Under the pieces are notes generated by a model. That model ran no database searches. It had not been told where the DNA came from and saw nothing but the letters and a program-made list of their open reading frames with translations. 44,142 nucleotides of DNA from positions 1 through 44,142 of the forward strand of contig PFUG01000197.1 in NCBI GenBank assembly GCA_002789955.1, given 5' to 3'. This document shows, piece after piece, positions 25,816 through 34,967 of the stretch (the stretch's first letter is position 1; the number at the start of each line of letters is the position of its first letter). The DNA is from Deltaproteobacteria bacterium CG_4_9_14_3_um_filter_63_12 (lineage in GTDB: Bacteria; Myxococcota_A; Bradymonadia; UBA4248; UM-FILTER-63-12). The position numbers and the translations under genes were made by a program.

Positions 25816-28800
25816 CTACTGACCGAGTTTGCGTTTGGCAAGGTCGATGCCGCGTTGCGCCGAAACCTTGGTGTTGTCGTCTCTGGCAACCTTCTCCGCG
25901 TTCTCGTAGGCCTTCAGCGCGTCCTCGTATTGCTTGAGCTTAATGTAGCAATTCCCGAGCTTGATGTGGTACGCGGCCTTCTTGGGGGACTGGTCCACGG
26001 CCTTCGAATAGTACTTGGCTGCCGAGTCAAAGTTTGTCTTGCCCCAATAGACTTCACCCATGCCAAACAAGGCATCGGCAGACTTGGGTTGGATGTCGAG
26101 CGCCTTTTGGAAGGCCGCAAGCGCGTCGCTGAGTTTGCCCGCGTCGAGGTCCGCGTAGCCTTGTGTGGTCAGAGCTTTCGGATCCTCTTTGACGACCTTG
26201 TCCTTCGGCGTCGTGTCTTTGGGCGTCGTGTCTTTGGGCGTCGTGTCTTTGGGCGTCTTGTCTTTGGGCGTCTTGTCTTTGGGCGTTGTGTCTTTGGGCG
26301 TTGTGTCTTTGCGCGTTGTGTCTTGGGGCGTCGTGTCTTTGGGCGTGTCCTTCGGAGTTGTGTCGGTTGGGGCCACGTTGGTCGGCGCCACGTGGGTCGG
26401 CGCCACGTCGGCCGGAGCCACGTCGGCCGGCGCCACGTCGGTCGGCGCCACGTCGGCCGGCGCCACGTCGGTCGGAGCCACGTCGGTCTCGTCCACGTCG
26501 GTCTCGTCCACGTCGGTCTCGTCCACGTCGGTCTCGTCCAGGTCGGTCGGGGTCATGCCGGTCGGGTTCGAGGCGTCAGCGACTCTCTGGTCATTGTCTT
26601 CGCCTTCGAGGCCCAATGCCTCGAGGTCGAGGCTCAATGCCTCGAGGTCGAGGCTGAGCTCACCTGGCGCCGCGTCGAGCCTCGCTTGGAAGAGGGCCGC
26701 GTTGCGTTTGGCCTGTTCTCTTCTTTGTTCGAACTTCGTTTGGTCGGCGGGGTTGCCTGCAAACTCGGCGAGGTGCCCCCAGGTCAAAGCGATGGTGTCC
26801 CAGGCGTCCACTGCGGATTGGGTCACTTTGGCGGATTTGACCCCACGCTGCGCGCCACAGATCATGCTCTCGACGGCGCCGGTGAGGGACGATGCGATGG
26901 GCTTGTGAGCGGGGTTTGCGGTGAGCGTGGCGGCGGCACCAGCGGTCTTTGGGCGGTGGGCGACGAGCCAGTGGATGTCCCTGAAAAGGAGCGGAGACTG
27001 AGCGTTTTTCTCTTCAGCGTCGAGGTAGTCCTCCCCTTTCTGGAGGAAGAGGGCTCTTACAGCTTCGAACTCTTCGTCGCTGGCAACCGTCCTCAACTCC
27101 ATCAGTTGGGTGACGGCAGACTGCGGGCTCGTGAAGTCATTGATCTTGAGCGCGCCTTCGAGCGCTTGCGTGAGGCGAGTGACCTCTGCGGTCACGCGTT
27201 GCTGCTCCTTAGCGGCTTCCTGGTCTTCGACGGGAGCCTCGACTTCGTTGAACAAAACGATCCAACCGACGAAGACAAGGATCACTGCGGCGATGGCTGC
27301 GAGGATGAGGAGATTAGTGCGCCGGCTGCTCCTTCGGGCATATTCCTCCGCCTCGAAGTCGAAGGCCGCATGAGTCAGGTCATCGCCGCCGGTCGACGAG
27401 AACCAGGAGTCATCGACTTCGGGCAGAGGAATGGGCGGGTCGCTCGGCCGGCCGTCTTTTGTCGTGGACTCCGCCGAAGCGTGCGGCTTGGTGGACTTCG
27501 CTAAAGCGTCCGGCTTGGTGGACTTCGCTAAAGCGTCCGGCTTGGTGGACTTCGCTGAAGCGTCCGGCTTGGTGGACTTCGCTGAAGCGTCCGGCTTGGT
27601 GGACTTTGCCGAAGCGTCCGGCTTTACGGAGGTGTCCTGTTTGGTGGACTTCGCTGAAGCGTCCGGCTGGGTGGACTTCGCCGCAGCGATGTGCGCCTCT
27701 TCTTTTGCCGGCTGGGAGTCGAGCTTCTTGTGCTTGGGATCCGTCCGGTGTTTCTTCGACTTGGAGTATTGGGGCTCGGCGACACTTTGGTCTTTGTCTC
27801 GCTCGGGTAGCGCGAGAATGACCTTGTTGTCCGCGGCTTTCGGCACGGGCTCGAGGGTCCGCTCGTTCTTCACAATCGAGCCGTCGGCACCAGGGACGTC
27901 GTCTTTCGAAGCGTCCTTGATCGGGCTCTCGCCAGAAACGGCGGTGTTTTTGGCAGGCGTCTTGGTGACTGCTGGCGAGCCTTTGACACGGTCGATGGTG
28001 GTGGCACCAGTGTCTTTGATGGGACTCTCGCCAACGAGCGCAGGATTGCCTCCCGCCGAATCTTTGATGGGACTCTCACCGACCAAGGCCGGCGCGACGT
28101 CGGCTCTATCGGGGTTGGCGACCTGTGTGGGCTTGGCGTTCGGCTCCCTGAGCAGGGAATCGGGCAAGAACCCCTCGACCTCGTCAGCGTTGGCTTGGAC
28201 CACAGCGCCAAGAGCGACCTTGAAGGCCTTTGCGGACTGGAAGCGCTGGCTCGAGGTCTTCCCCAGCGCGAGGTTGAGGAGGTCCTGCAGAGCCTCGGGC
28301 GCGTCAAAGTTCGGTCTGGCGAGGGCCACTGGGATGGGCTCCTCGGCGAGATGTCGCTTGAAGATCGTGCTGGGTGTGGTGCCACCGAAGAGGGGCTTGC
28401 CGGCCATCAACTCGAAGTAGATGGCACCTGCGCTGTAGACGTCTGCAACTGGACCAATCTTCTCGCCCCGAATCGCCTCGGGAGACATAAAGGCTGCGAT
28501 GGCCTCGTAGAGCTCGGGGTTGTCCTTGGCAACGTCGTCTGGCGTGTCGAGAGCCAACAAGTTCCAGAGCCCGACCCCGGTCAAACGAAGGGTGCGTTTG
28601 CCGTTGGTGCTGCTCTCGATAAAGATGTCGTCGAGGGAGAGGTGCCCGTGCACGATGTCCAGCTCGTGCAAGGCGCTAAGACCGTCCAGAATCAAGCGCG
28701 CGATGGGCGTGGCCTCATGGGGCTCGAGGAACTTGACACCGTTGAGGGTCGAACGCAGTGAGCGCCCTTCGATCCACTCCCTGACGGCAAAGACCCGGCC

Positions 28801-29136
28801 GTTCTCCTTGCCGCAGTGATTCACGCGCACCAACGCTGGATGCGTGACGTCGACGAGCTTCTCCATTTGGGCGAGCATGGCGTCGACACGACCTTGTTCG
28901 ACGGTCACGTTCGGGAAGAAGAGCCGGGCGGTGTACTGCTGCCGGCCCTTGGAAGCACGGTAGAACTCTCCGAGTGAGTCTTTTCCTAGCCACTTCTCGA
29001 GCTTGAACCCTCCAAAGGTCTGCCCCTCGAGTCCACCGGACGACCACTCCCCAACGCCGACCATCCGCGCTCCGTGAAACGGGCAGAATCCAACGTCGTC
29101 CGGGAAGCGCATATAACAGGCGGGACAGGCTTTCAA
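25816..29136 (-). CDS. zinc-ribbon pseudokinase with repeat linkers, one TM and C-terminal TPRs
   Basis: About 1106 residues. The N-terminal zinc ribbon is CPACYMRFPDDVGFCPFHG. A protein-kinase-like domain follows (about 40-315) with MSPEAI and ADVYSAGAIYFEL intact, but the catalytic parts are lost. The glycine loop is LGKDSLG, the beta-3 lysine position reads TAR, HRD is replaced by HGH (163-165), and DFG by TGV (186-188). Next come three GESPIKD copies, a run of KSTKPDASA repeats (about 482-552), and a TM helix at about 604-626. After it come a helical region, runs of DETDV, VAPTD and TTPKD, and about three TPRs from 989. The TTG at 29136 is preferred (GGAG 5 bases before, family proteins start KACP); the frame is open to 29280. 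It is likely a membrane scaffold or sensor, not a kinase. Confidence 0.82.
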   Translation of the reverse strand: MKACPACYMRFPDDVGFCPFHGARMVGVGEWSSGGLEGQTFGGFKLEKWLGKDSLGEFYRASKGRQQYTARLFFPNVTVEQGRVDAMLAQMEKLVDVTHPALVRVNHCGKENGRVFAVREWIEGRSLRSTLNGVKFLEPHEATPIARLILDGLSALHELDIVHGHLSLDDIFIESSTNGKRTLRLTGVGLWNLLALDTPDDVAKDNPELYEAIAAFMSPEAIRGEKIGPVADVYSAGAIYFELMAGKPLFGGTTPSTIFKRHLAEEPIPVALARPNFDAPEALQDLLNLALGKTSSQRFQSAKAFKVALGAVVQANADEVEGFLPDSLLREPNAKPTQVANPDRADVAPALVGESPIKDSAGGNPALVGESPIKDTGATTIDRVKGSPAVTKTPAKNTAVSGESPIKDASKDDVPGADGSIVKNERTLEPVPKAADNKVILALPERDKDQSVAEPQYSKSKKHRTDPKHKKLDSQPAKEEAHIAAAKSTQPDASAKSTKQDTSVKPDASAKSTKPDASAKSTKPDASAKSTKPDALAKSTKPDALAKSTKPHASAESTTKDGRPSDPPIPLPEVDDSWFSSTGGDDLTHAAFDFEAEEYARRSSRRTNLLILAAIAAVILVFVGWIVLFNEVEAPVEDQEAAKEQQRVTAEVTRLTQALEGALKINDFTSPQSAVTQLMELRTVASDEEFEAVRALFLQKGEDYLDAEEKNAQSPLLFRDIHWLVAHRPKTAGAAATLTANPAHKPIASSLTGAVESMICGAQRGVKSAKVTQSAVDAWDTIALTWGHLAEFAGNPADQTKFEQRREQAKRNAALFQARLDAAPGELSLDLEALSLDLEALGLEGEDNDQRVADASNPTGMTPTDLDETDVDETDVDETDVDETDVAPTDVAPADVAPTDVAPADVAPADVAPTHVAPTNVAPTDTTPKDTPKDTTPQDTTRKDTTPKDTTPKDKTPKDKTPKDTTPKDTTPKDTTPKDKVVKEDPKALTTQGYADLDAGKLSDALAAFQKALDIQPKSADALFGMGEVYWGKTNFDSAAKYYSKAVDQSPKKAAYHIKLGNCYIKLKQYEDALKAYENAEKVARDDNTKVSAQRGIDLAKRKLGQ
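26195..26550. repeat. tandem codon repeats (TTPKD, VAPTD, DETDV)
   Basis: Within the pseudokinase gene, three blocks of short in-frame repeats follow each other: about ten copies of a 15-base unit coding TPKDT, about ten of a 15- to 18-base unit coding VAPTD or VAPAD, and four identical 15-base units coding DETDV. Copies are almost identical at DNA level, so the length may vary by slippage. Confidence 0.9.
27470..27690. repeat. 27-base tandem repeat coding KSTKPDASA
   Basis: Seven or so head-to-tail copies of a 27-base unit (core GCGTCCGGCTTGGTGGACTT) encode KSTKPDASA in the membrane-proximal linker of the pseudokinase. The copies differ at only a few positions, with one shortened unit in the middle. 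The repeat resembles a cell-wall- or DNA-interacting basic linker; its function is unknown. Confidence 0.92.
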
Positions 29137-29337
29137 GGCTGCTCCAATTCGCGGGAAACCGCACTGCAACAGGGCTCCTCTCAACTCATGGTAGGAAGCG
29201 TCGCAGCAGGGTGAGGCCATTGAGACAGGGACGAAAACAGCCAGGCTCCCAAGAAACCGTTGGGTCATGGGGAGCACCAACTACAGAACGGCGGAATCTA
29301 GCACATAGGGAAAAGTGGATGCAATGCAAGGGGGGCG

Positions 29338-29370
29338 GTCCCGGCGGTCCCGGGCGGTCCCGGACGACTC
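29338..29370. repeat. three copies of a GCGGTCCCGG unit
   Basis: Three near-perfect 10- to 11-base direct copies lie in the 114-base gap between the acetyltransferase stop and the longest possible pseudokinase start. They could be a regulator site or chance GC-rich repetition. Confidence 0.4.
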
Positions 29371-29394
29371 CTTGGGCTCGGCTGCGGTGTGCCC

Positions 29395-29967
29395 TTAAGA
29401 GACCGCAAATTCGGACGCCAAGATCGCCATCCGGAGCATGTCGAAATATCGACCTTGCGCCCAATACTCTTGCTTGAGCACCCCCTCACAGCGAAATCCG
29501 ACCTTCGTCCACAGGTGAAGGCCTTTAGCGTTGTCGGACCGAACGATGAGCCAGACTTTGTTGAGTCCGAGCTCGCCAAAGGCGCGTTCCAACAGGTGCT
29601 GACAGGCGCGGGCAGCCACGCCGTGACCCCCGGCGTAGGCGGGCATCATGACACCCAGACGGGCAGTGCGGGCAGGCCAATAGATCTGTGAGAGCCCAAA
29701 CTGTCCCAGGTACCGAGGCAAACTCGCCGGAGCTCCCTGCAAGTCGACGTCTCCAAAGGCCGAGAACAAGCGATCGTCCGACGACGACTGCATCTTCTCG
29801 ATGTAGGCTGCCTCTTCCTCTCGAGAAAGGTCCTTCCCAAAGTTCGCAAAGTAGAACGTGACCGCCGGATCATTGATCCACGACATGATGCCGTCGAGGT
29901 GGTCGGCAGCGAGCGGTTCGAGGGTGATCGCTGCGATGGTTTGGTTCACTGCTTGGATTTCAGCCAT
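29395..29967 (-). CDS. GNAT-family N-acetyltransferase (RimJ/RimL-like)
   Basis: A 190-residue acetyltransferase. ITLEPLAADHLDGIMSWINDPAVTFYF forms the N-terminal strand and helix. The acetyl-CoA pyrophosphate loop region is LGVMMPAYAGGHGVAARACQHLLERAF (about 100-130), and LGLNKVWLIVRSDNAKGLHLWTKVGFRCEGVLKQ is the characteristic RimJ/RimL C-terminal segment with N in the SDNAKG turn. It would transfer an acetyl group to a protein N-terminus or a small amine; the substrate is unknown. It overlaps the end of the upstream DUF885 gene by 22 bases, consistent with one transcript. Confidence 0.88.
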   Translation of the reverse strand: MAEIQAVNQTIAAITLEPLAADHLDGIMSWINDPAVTFYFANFGKDLSREEEAAYIEKMQSSSDDRLFSAFGDVDLQGAPASLPRYLGQFGLSQIYWPARTARLGVMMPAYAGGHGVAARACQHLLERAFGELGLNKVWLIVRSDNAKGLHLWTKVGFRCEGVLKQEYWAQGRYFDMLRMAILASEFAVS

Positions 29968-31733
29968 CGCTCCATGTTCTCCCTCAACAACGTCAGAGGC
30001 ATGGCGCCTCCAGCGAGGAGGCGGTCGTGGAACTCCGACAGATTGAATTGGTCTCCGAGCACCAGCTCGGCCTCTTGGCGCAGGCTCTGGATCTCCCGCC
30101 TTCCGACCATATAGGCGAGGGCTTGGCCGGGCCAGGCGATGTAGCGATCGACCTCGTTGGCGGCCTCGTGTTCGGGAAGCGAGGTGTTGGCGAGCAGGAA
30201 CTCGAGGGCCTCAGCGCGAGTCCATCCATAGTGATGAATTCCGGTGTCGATGACCAACCGCGCGGCTCGCCAAGCCTGGAAGTTGTACATGCCGAAGCGG
30301 GTCGTCGGGCTGGTGTAAAGCCCGAGCTCGTCGGCGAGCAGCTCGGAGTACAACGCCCAGCCCTCGACAAACGCGGTCTGGCCAGCCTTTCGTCGCCACG
30401 GGTGCACGTCGCCGGCCTCTTTGGCCAAGGCGATCTGCAAGTGATGCCCAGGAACGGCCTCATGGAAGGCCAACGCCTCCAGATCGTAGAGCGGCCGCGT
30501 CTCGGGGAGGTAGGTGTTGACGTAGTAGTAGGCGGGGCGACTCAGGTCGTCCGGGGCTTCGTAATAGTAGGCTGCCGGCGCGTCTTGCGAGCGGTGTGAC
30601 TCCATCTCGTGCACTCGAATCGGGGTCCTCGGCAGGTGGCCAAACACTCTGGGCACAGCGGCCTCCGCGCGGCGCAACGTCTCGGCGTTGAGCTCGAGCA
30701 ACGTCTCGGCGTCGGGCGCGTAGGAGCTCGGGTCGTCCCGAAAGGCGTCGATGACCTCTCTGGGTGTCTGCGCCGCAAGCCCTAACTCTTCAGCGACCTC
30801 CATCATCCCCACCTGCGCCGACCTCAGCTCGTCCAAACCCACCTGATGCAGGACCTCTGGGCTGTAGGAGGCGCCGATGTGGTAGTCGAGCTGAGCGCGG
30901 TAGCAGGCCACGCCGACGGACAGCGCTCCCAACCCGACCTCTTCGCGGGCCACGGGCAGTACCACGTCGCGGAGAAAGTCTCGGTAGCTGGCAAGCGCCG
31001 GCCGGACTTCGGTCTCGACGGCCTGGCGCACGGCGGAGACGTCCACCGTGAGGCCCGCATCGATGCTCAAGGCGAGCAGGGGATCCTTGTCGAGGGGGGT
31101 CACGAGCATCGCGTCCAGCTGCTTGAGCGCTCTCTCGAGGTTGACCCGCACCGGTGTCAAGCCCATCTCGAGCCCGCTCTCTGCGTTGGCTTTGAGCTGC
31201 TCCAGTTGGTGCGGGATGGTGGCGTAGCGAGCCTCGAGCGTAACGACGTCTTCCTGGCTCCGGATCGTGTGGAAGATCGGAATCATCGGGTAGTCGACCT
31301 GGGGTCCGCTGAGGCCGTCGATGCTCCAGAGCTCCACCTTGCAGGCCCGCATCGCCCGTGTGTTCTTGGCGGCGAGCAGGACCATGGCGCGGGTGTCTTG
31401 GCTGGCGTCAGCGAGAAGCTCGGGGGCGATCTCCTGTGCCTGCTCGGCGATGGCCTCGACCTGGGTGGCGTAGGCGTCAGCGGCCTCTGACGAGGGGTCG
31501 GCAAGAGTCCGATCGAAACGCCGATCGCCTTGGTAAGTTGCCTCCAGGGGCCAGCGACTCGCGTCGAGCTCCCACAGTTGGTCGAGGAGCGCCGCGAGGC
31601 GCTGCTCGGCCTGAGCCTGTTCGGGGTTTGGCATGGGCGTTTGACCTGAAGGTGGGGTTCCGCAAGCGCTTGCCAACAGGAGTGCTGAGCAGACGACGAC
31701 GGCTCTGTGGACAGTGGGTTGCAGGGTCTTCAT
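29946..31733 (-). CDS. DUF885 zinc-metallopeptidase-like lipoprotein
   Basis: A 595-residue exported protein of the DUF885 family. From the ATG at 31733 it begins MKTLQPTVHRAVVVCSALLLASACG, a lipoprotein signal with C24 as lipidation site; the frame runs open to 31802 but the extra residues are proline-rich and unlike a signal. The catalytic-type motif is FHEAVPGHHLQ near residue 424 (H-E-x-x-x-G-H), followed by FVEGWALYSELLADELGLY, where the Glu is the third zinc ligand. These features match a gluzincin-like peptidase. It probably cleaves peptides in the periplasm or at the outer membrane. No strong ribosome site is visible. The acetyltransferase gene follows with overlap. Confidence 0.86.
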   Translation of the reverse strand: MKTLQPTVHRAVVVCSALLLASACGTPPSGQTPMPNPEQAQAEQRLAALLDQLWELDASRWPLEATYQGDRRFDRTLADPSSEAADAYATQVEAIAEQAQEIAPELLADASQDTRAMVLLAAKNTRAMRACKVELWSIDGLSGPQVDYPMIPIFHTIRSQEDVVTLEARYATIPHQLEQLKANAESGLEMGLTPVRVNLERALKQLDAMLVTPLDKDPLLALSIDAGLTVDVSAVRQAVETEVRPALASYRDFLRDVVLPVAREEVGLGALSVGVACYRAQLDYHIGASYSPEVLHQVGLDELRSAQVGMMEVAEELGLAAQTPREVIDAFRDDPSSYAPDAETLLELNAETLRRAEAAVPRVFGHLPRTPIRVHEMESHRSQDAPAAYYYEAPDDLSRPAYYYVNTYLPETRPLYDLEALAFHEAVPGHHLQIALAKEAGDVHPWRRKAGQTAFVEGWALYSELLADELGLYTSPTTRFGMYNFQAWRAARLVIDTGIHHYGWTRAEALEFLLANTSLPEHEAANEVDRYIAWPGQALAYMVGRREIQSLRQEAELVLGDQFNLSEFHDRLLAGGAMPLTLLRENMERWLKSKQ

Positions 31734-31923
31734 CGGAGACGGCTCAGGGCAAGGGGGCGAGGGGCTCAACGGCCTTGTATGAGGGTTTGGGCTTGGTTTC
31801 AAGCGGCTGACTTGCGAAGACTCACCGAGGTTTTGCCCGAAAGGTGCTTGCTTTCCCGCTCTGCATAGGTAGACTCCGCCGATTCAAACTCGGGGCCCCG
31901 CCGAGTCAAGACGAGGAGATATC

Positions 31924-32634
31924 ATGTTCGAGATCGTTGTGATGCCGTTGACCGAGCTCTGGGCCGACCCCGAACACAGCAGTGAAGACCTGAAGGAGAC
32001 GCTCGCCGAGCTCCAGTCCGTGTTGACCACTGAGGCTGGTTTCGAAGTCACCTGGGACGAGACCGTCTCGCGCGGACCGAACTTCGATGCCGACGGCGTC
32101 AACGTCTACTGCATTTACGGGCTTCGCGCCGCCGCTGCGTGGTTGGAGTTCAACGACACCCTCGACGCTTTCGAGATGGGCGACGAGCCCTGGTCCCACG
32201 AGATCCTCGACAAGCTCGAAGAGCACGGAAAGTCCGAGCGGTTCCCACAGATCCTGCACTCTTCGGACACCACGTTCGCCGCCTTTGTCCCCGTGGACAT
32301 GCCCGATGTCTTCCTCATGGAGGGAGAAGACGACGCGGACCTCGACTTCTCCGTCGGCTCCGCAGTCGGCCTGCGACGTGAGCTCGACGACCTCAGAGCC
32401 GCCCTCGGCCTCGAAGAGGGTCTCGAGGAACACCTCGATGACATCGTCTTCGATCCCGCCGAGGATCCACTCGCCGAGCCCAGATACGGCTGGCTCGTCC
32501 TCAGCGCTCGCACCAACGAGGCCCTCGAGAAGAAGCTGCCTCTGTTGATCATCTTCGAAGTCGACGAAGATGAGGATGACGAAGACGACGAGGAAGACGG
32601 CGAAGAAGGCGGCGAGGAAGCAGACAGCGAGTGA
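31924..32634 (+). CDS. acidic protein of unknown function
   Basis: A 236-residue protein I do not recognise. It begins MFEIVVMPLTELWADPEH, lacks a signal peptide or TM segment, and is very acidic throughout. The C-terminus is a run of Asp and Glu (about 40 residues after LLIIFEVDEDEDDEDD). GAGGAGATATC before the ATG gives a good ribosome site. Codon use and GC at third positions fit neighbours, so it is a real gene. It is divergent from the DUF885 gene and about 75 bases before the hydrolase. The acidic tail might chelate ions or bind basic partners; no function can be stated. Confidence 0.8.
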   Translation: MFEIVVMPLTELWADPEHSSEDLKETLAELQSVLTTEAGFEVTWDETVSRGPNFDADGVNVYCIYGLRAAAAWLEFNDTLDAFEMGDEPWSHEILDKLEEHGKSERFPQILHSSDTTFAAFVPVDMPDVFLMEGEDDADLDFSVGSAVGLRRELDDLRAALGLEEGLEEHLDDIVFDPAEDPLAEPRYGWLVLSARTNEALEKKLPLLIIFEVDEDEDDEDDEEDGEEGGEEADSE

Positions 32635-32708
32635 GCTGTCTCTGGAGGGTGTCGCGTTTGAGGGCGCCCAGCCGAACTGGCGGTGCCTAGGGCTGTCGGC
32701 CAGCAAAA

Positions 32709-33590
32709 ATGAAGACGGTGGGCGAGCTGGTGTCCATACTCAACACGCTCGAAAAATCTGCGCGTTGGATGCTGCGCCGCCGAGGCTTCGAAAGCCGCTG
32801 GGTCTTGGCCCAGGGCGCCCGAGTGCACGTCAGCGAAGCCAAAGGCAGCGGCACGCGTGCGCCGATCGCGGTGCTGCATGGCGTTGGGTCGAACCTCACG
32901 CCTTACTCGCGAATGCTCATCGGTCTCAAGCGAGGCTTCCGCAAGGTCGCCGCCATCGAGACCCCAGGCCACGGTGAGAGCACTCTCGACGCCCAGCGAA
33001 CGCTCACCCCCGACTTGGCGTTTGGAGCGGTCTCCGAGGCGCTCCTCACCATCAGCGAGGAACCCATCGTCGTCTTCGGCAACTCCTTGGGCGGCGGCAT
33101 GGCGCTGCGGCACGCCATCGACCACCCCGAACGGGTCGCGGCGCTGATCCTCTCCTCGCCGGCTGGCGCCCCCTTCGACTCTCGAGCCTTGCCGTCGTTT
33201 CTGCGCCGCTTCGAACTCAAAGACTCTGCCGAGGCCCTCGAATTCCTGAGCCTCATGTACCACGACGTCCCGTGGTATGCGCGGGCGCTCGCTGGCGGTT
33301 TGGTTGAGAAGCTCGGAACTCCGCAGCTGAAGCAGTTCTTCGAGAGCATTCGCTCCGAACACTTCGTCAAGCCCGAGGAGCTGCAGCGGCTGACGATGCC
33401 CATCTTGCTTCTCTGGGGCGAAGACGAACGCCTCCTGCCGCCCGAGCACATCGCCTTCTTCGAGTCGCACCTCCCCTCCCACGCGCTCATCGAGCGGCCA
33501 CGGCAATTTGCGCACTCCCCCTACCTCGAGTTCCCGAAAGTGCTCACAGAGAGGATCTTCCGCTTCTTCCCAGAGCCCGCCGGACGGTAG
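32709..33590 (+). CDS. alpha/beta hydrolase
   Basis: A 293-residue alpha/beta-hydrolase-fold enzyme. The oxyanion HGVG is at 57-60, the nucleophile elbow GNSLGG contains S126, the acid is probably D239 in LLWGEDERLLPPEH, and the histidine is H269 in AHSPYLE. A helical lid lies about 155-215. The N-terminus MKTVGELVSILNTLEKSARWMLRRRG has no signal peptide, so it is cytoplasmic or peripherally bound. The substrate is unknown (ester, lactone or epoxide possible). It precedes tatD by 32 bases on the same strand, so the two may be co-transcribed. The ribosome site is not obvious. Confidence 0.88.
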   Translation: MKTVGELVSILNTLEKSARWMLRRRGFESRWVLAQGARVHVSEAKGSGTRAPIAVLHGVGSNLTPYSRMLIGLKRGFRKVAAIETPGHGESTLDAQRTLTPDLAFGAVSEALLTISEEPIVVFGNSLGGGMALRHAIDHPERVAALILSSPAGAPFDSRALPSFLRRFELKDSAEALEFLSLMYHDVPWYARALAGGLVEKLGTPQLKQFFESIRSEHFVKPEELQRLTMPILLLWGEDERLLPPEHIAFFESHLPSHALIERPRQFAHSPYLEFPKVLTERIFRFFPEPAGR

Positions 33591-33622
33591 ACGGACGTGG
33601 CAATCCCCACAGGGAACCGCCA

Positions 33623-34402
33623 ATGTTTGATGCACATTGCCATTTGGACGACGCCCGGATCGCGGATCCCGAGGCGACGCTGGCGCGCGCGGTCCGAGCC
33701 GGGCTCGAAGGGTGCGTCGTCGCTGGCGTCGACCCCCTAGAAACCAGCGCGCTCCGCGCTCTCTCGGCCTGGCCGCAGGTGGGCGTTACACTGGGCCTCC
33801 ATCCCTGGGTCGCCGCGAGGTGTGTGGATCTCGCTGGGGTGCGACGTCGGCTCGACGCGCTCGAAGCATTGCTCGAACAGATCCCCGTCGTCGGGCTCGG
33901 CGAGTGTGGCCTGGATCGGTCACGGCTCGCCCCAGCCACCCCCTTCGAACTCCAGGAACTCGCCTTCAAAGAACAGCTGGCCAGCGCTCGCGCACGAAAC
34001 CTGCCGGTTGTCTTGCACGTCATCAAAGCTCACGAAGAGGTTCTCCAGGTCCTGCGGCGAGATGGGCTCCCTCAGCGAGGCGGAATGGTGCACTCGTTCG
34101 CCGGCTCATTAGAGCTTGCCGAGCAGTACTTGAGCTTGGGGCTCGTCCTGTCGTTTTCGGCGTCGATCCTGACCGCCGGCCGTCGCTCTCAGCGCGCAGT
34201 GGCGTCTCTCCCAGCAGATTGCTTCCTCGTTGAGACCGATGCCCCCGACCAATGCCCCAACGACAGAAAGCCAGCGCTCAACGAGCCGGCTTTCCTGGTG
34301 GACGTCATTGCGGCCATCGCAGCGCTCCGTTGCTGCGAGGCGGTCGAGATCGAGGCACTCACCGCCGCGAACGCACGCCGTCTTTTCCTAGGCAACGGCT
34401 GA
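33623..34402 (+). CDS. tatD: TatD-family metal-dependent deoxyribonuclease
   Basis: A 259-residue TatD-type amidohydrolase-fold nuclease. Metal ligands are visible in order: HCHLD (H5, H7), GLHPW near 58-62, GECGLD near 92-97, LHVIKAH, MVHSF near 155, and ETDAPD near 206-211. The length is normal and all ligand positions are kept. TatD proteins are Mg-dependent 3'-5' exonucleases linked to DNA repair and RNA turnover. The ATG follows the hydrolase gene closely. Another member of the family (YcfH or YjjV type) cannot be excluded from sequence alone. Confidence 0.92.
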   Translation: MFDAHCHLDDARIADPEATLARAVRAGLEGCVVAGVDPLETSALRALSAWPQVGVTLGLHPWVAARCVDLAGVRRRLDALEALLEQIPVVGLGECGLDRSRLAPATPFELQELAFKEQLASARARNLPVVLHVIKAHEEVLQVLRRDGLPQRGGMVHSFAGSLELAEQYLSLGLVLSFSASILTAGRRSQRAVASLPADCFLVETDAPDQCPNDRKPALNEPAFLVDVIAAIAALRCCEAVEIEALTAANARRLFLGNG

Positions 34403-34967
34403 CCCATTGAGGCGGTGACGCCCCATGTGACGTTCGAGGCGCATGCGGAGGTGTACCCTGTGCACCGCATTCGGGGCGACGATGCCCCGAGATGGGACAC
34501 CTGGTCACTGGACGACTGTGGCTTTGCGTCGCCGTACGGGTATGTTGCGGATCTTCATTCCGGAATAGAGGTTCTCAGGGATGAGCTGGGAGTCCGTTCC
34601 CATGACTGGCGAGACGCCGAGCTGCAGGACGGTCCTTCGTCCTACCCATCGACGCCACAACCAGATGTCGTCCTTGCTGAGAAGTCCCGAGATGATTCCT
34701 GCCATCAGTCCACCCACGGTTCGAAATGATCGTCATGGTCATCCACCGAGTCTCGCCCGGAGCACCGCAAGAGCGGTGCCAGCATAGGAGAGGGCACTCT
34801 CCGCCGCGACGTTTGGACTCTATTCCCTCGCTTCCCCACGACCGACTTTCGCCTCATTTCGATGAGTTTCGGTGCGAAAATCGGCCGTCAGCTCGGCACT
34901 TTCACGAGGACGTCGACGACCGAGCCGTAAAGAGTTCGTTGCGCGCGCCGACTCTCTGGTGCCTTCG
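34403..34967. other. 565-base gap with two perfect hairpins, no clear gene
   Basis: It lies between convergent tatD (+) and the HTH gene (-). Two perfect 7-bp hairpins are visible: 34471-34490 (TCGGGGC/GCCCCGA) and 34762-34779 (GCACCGC/GCGGTGC, loop AAGA). Neither has a T-run. A minus-strand frame at 34505-34717 would encode a 70-residue peptide with a hydrophobic start (GGLMAGIISGLLS), but no ribosome site supports it. Confidence 0.5.

Noticed and set aside
26195-26550. CRISPR-like array in the repeat region
   Set aside because: Repeats are contiguous, in frame and without unique spacers; they are coding tandem repeats.
25855-27504. 549-codon plus-strand frame opposite the pseudokinase gene
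   Set aside because: Its VGRRHVGRR-type repeats are the reverse image of the VAPTD codon repeats; no independent evidence of coding.
34505-34717. Small 70-residue minus-strand hydrophobic peptide gene
   Set aside because: Not recognised, no ribosome site, and the surrounding gap has no coding-type codon bias; left as a note in the gap entry.
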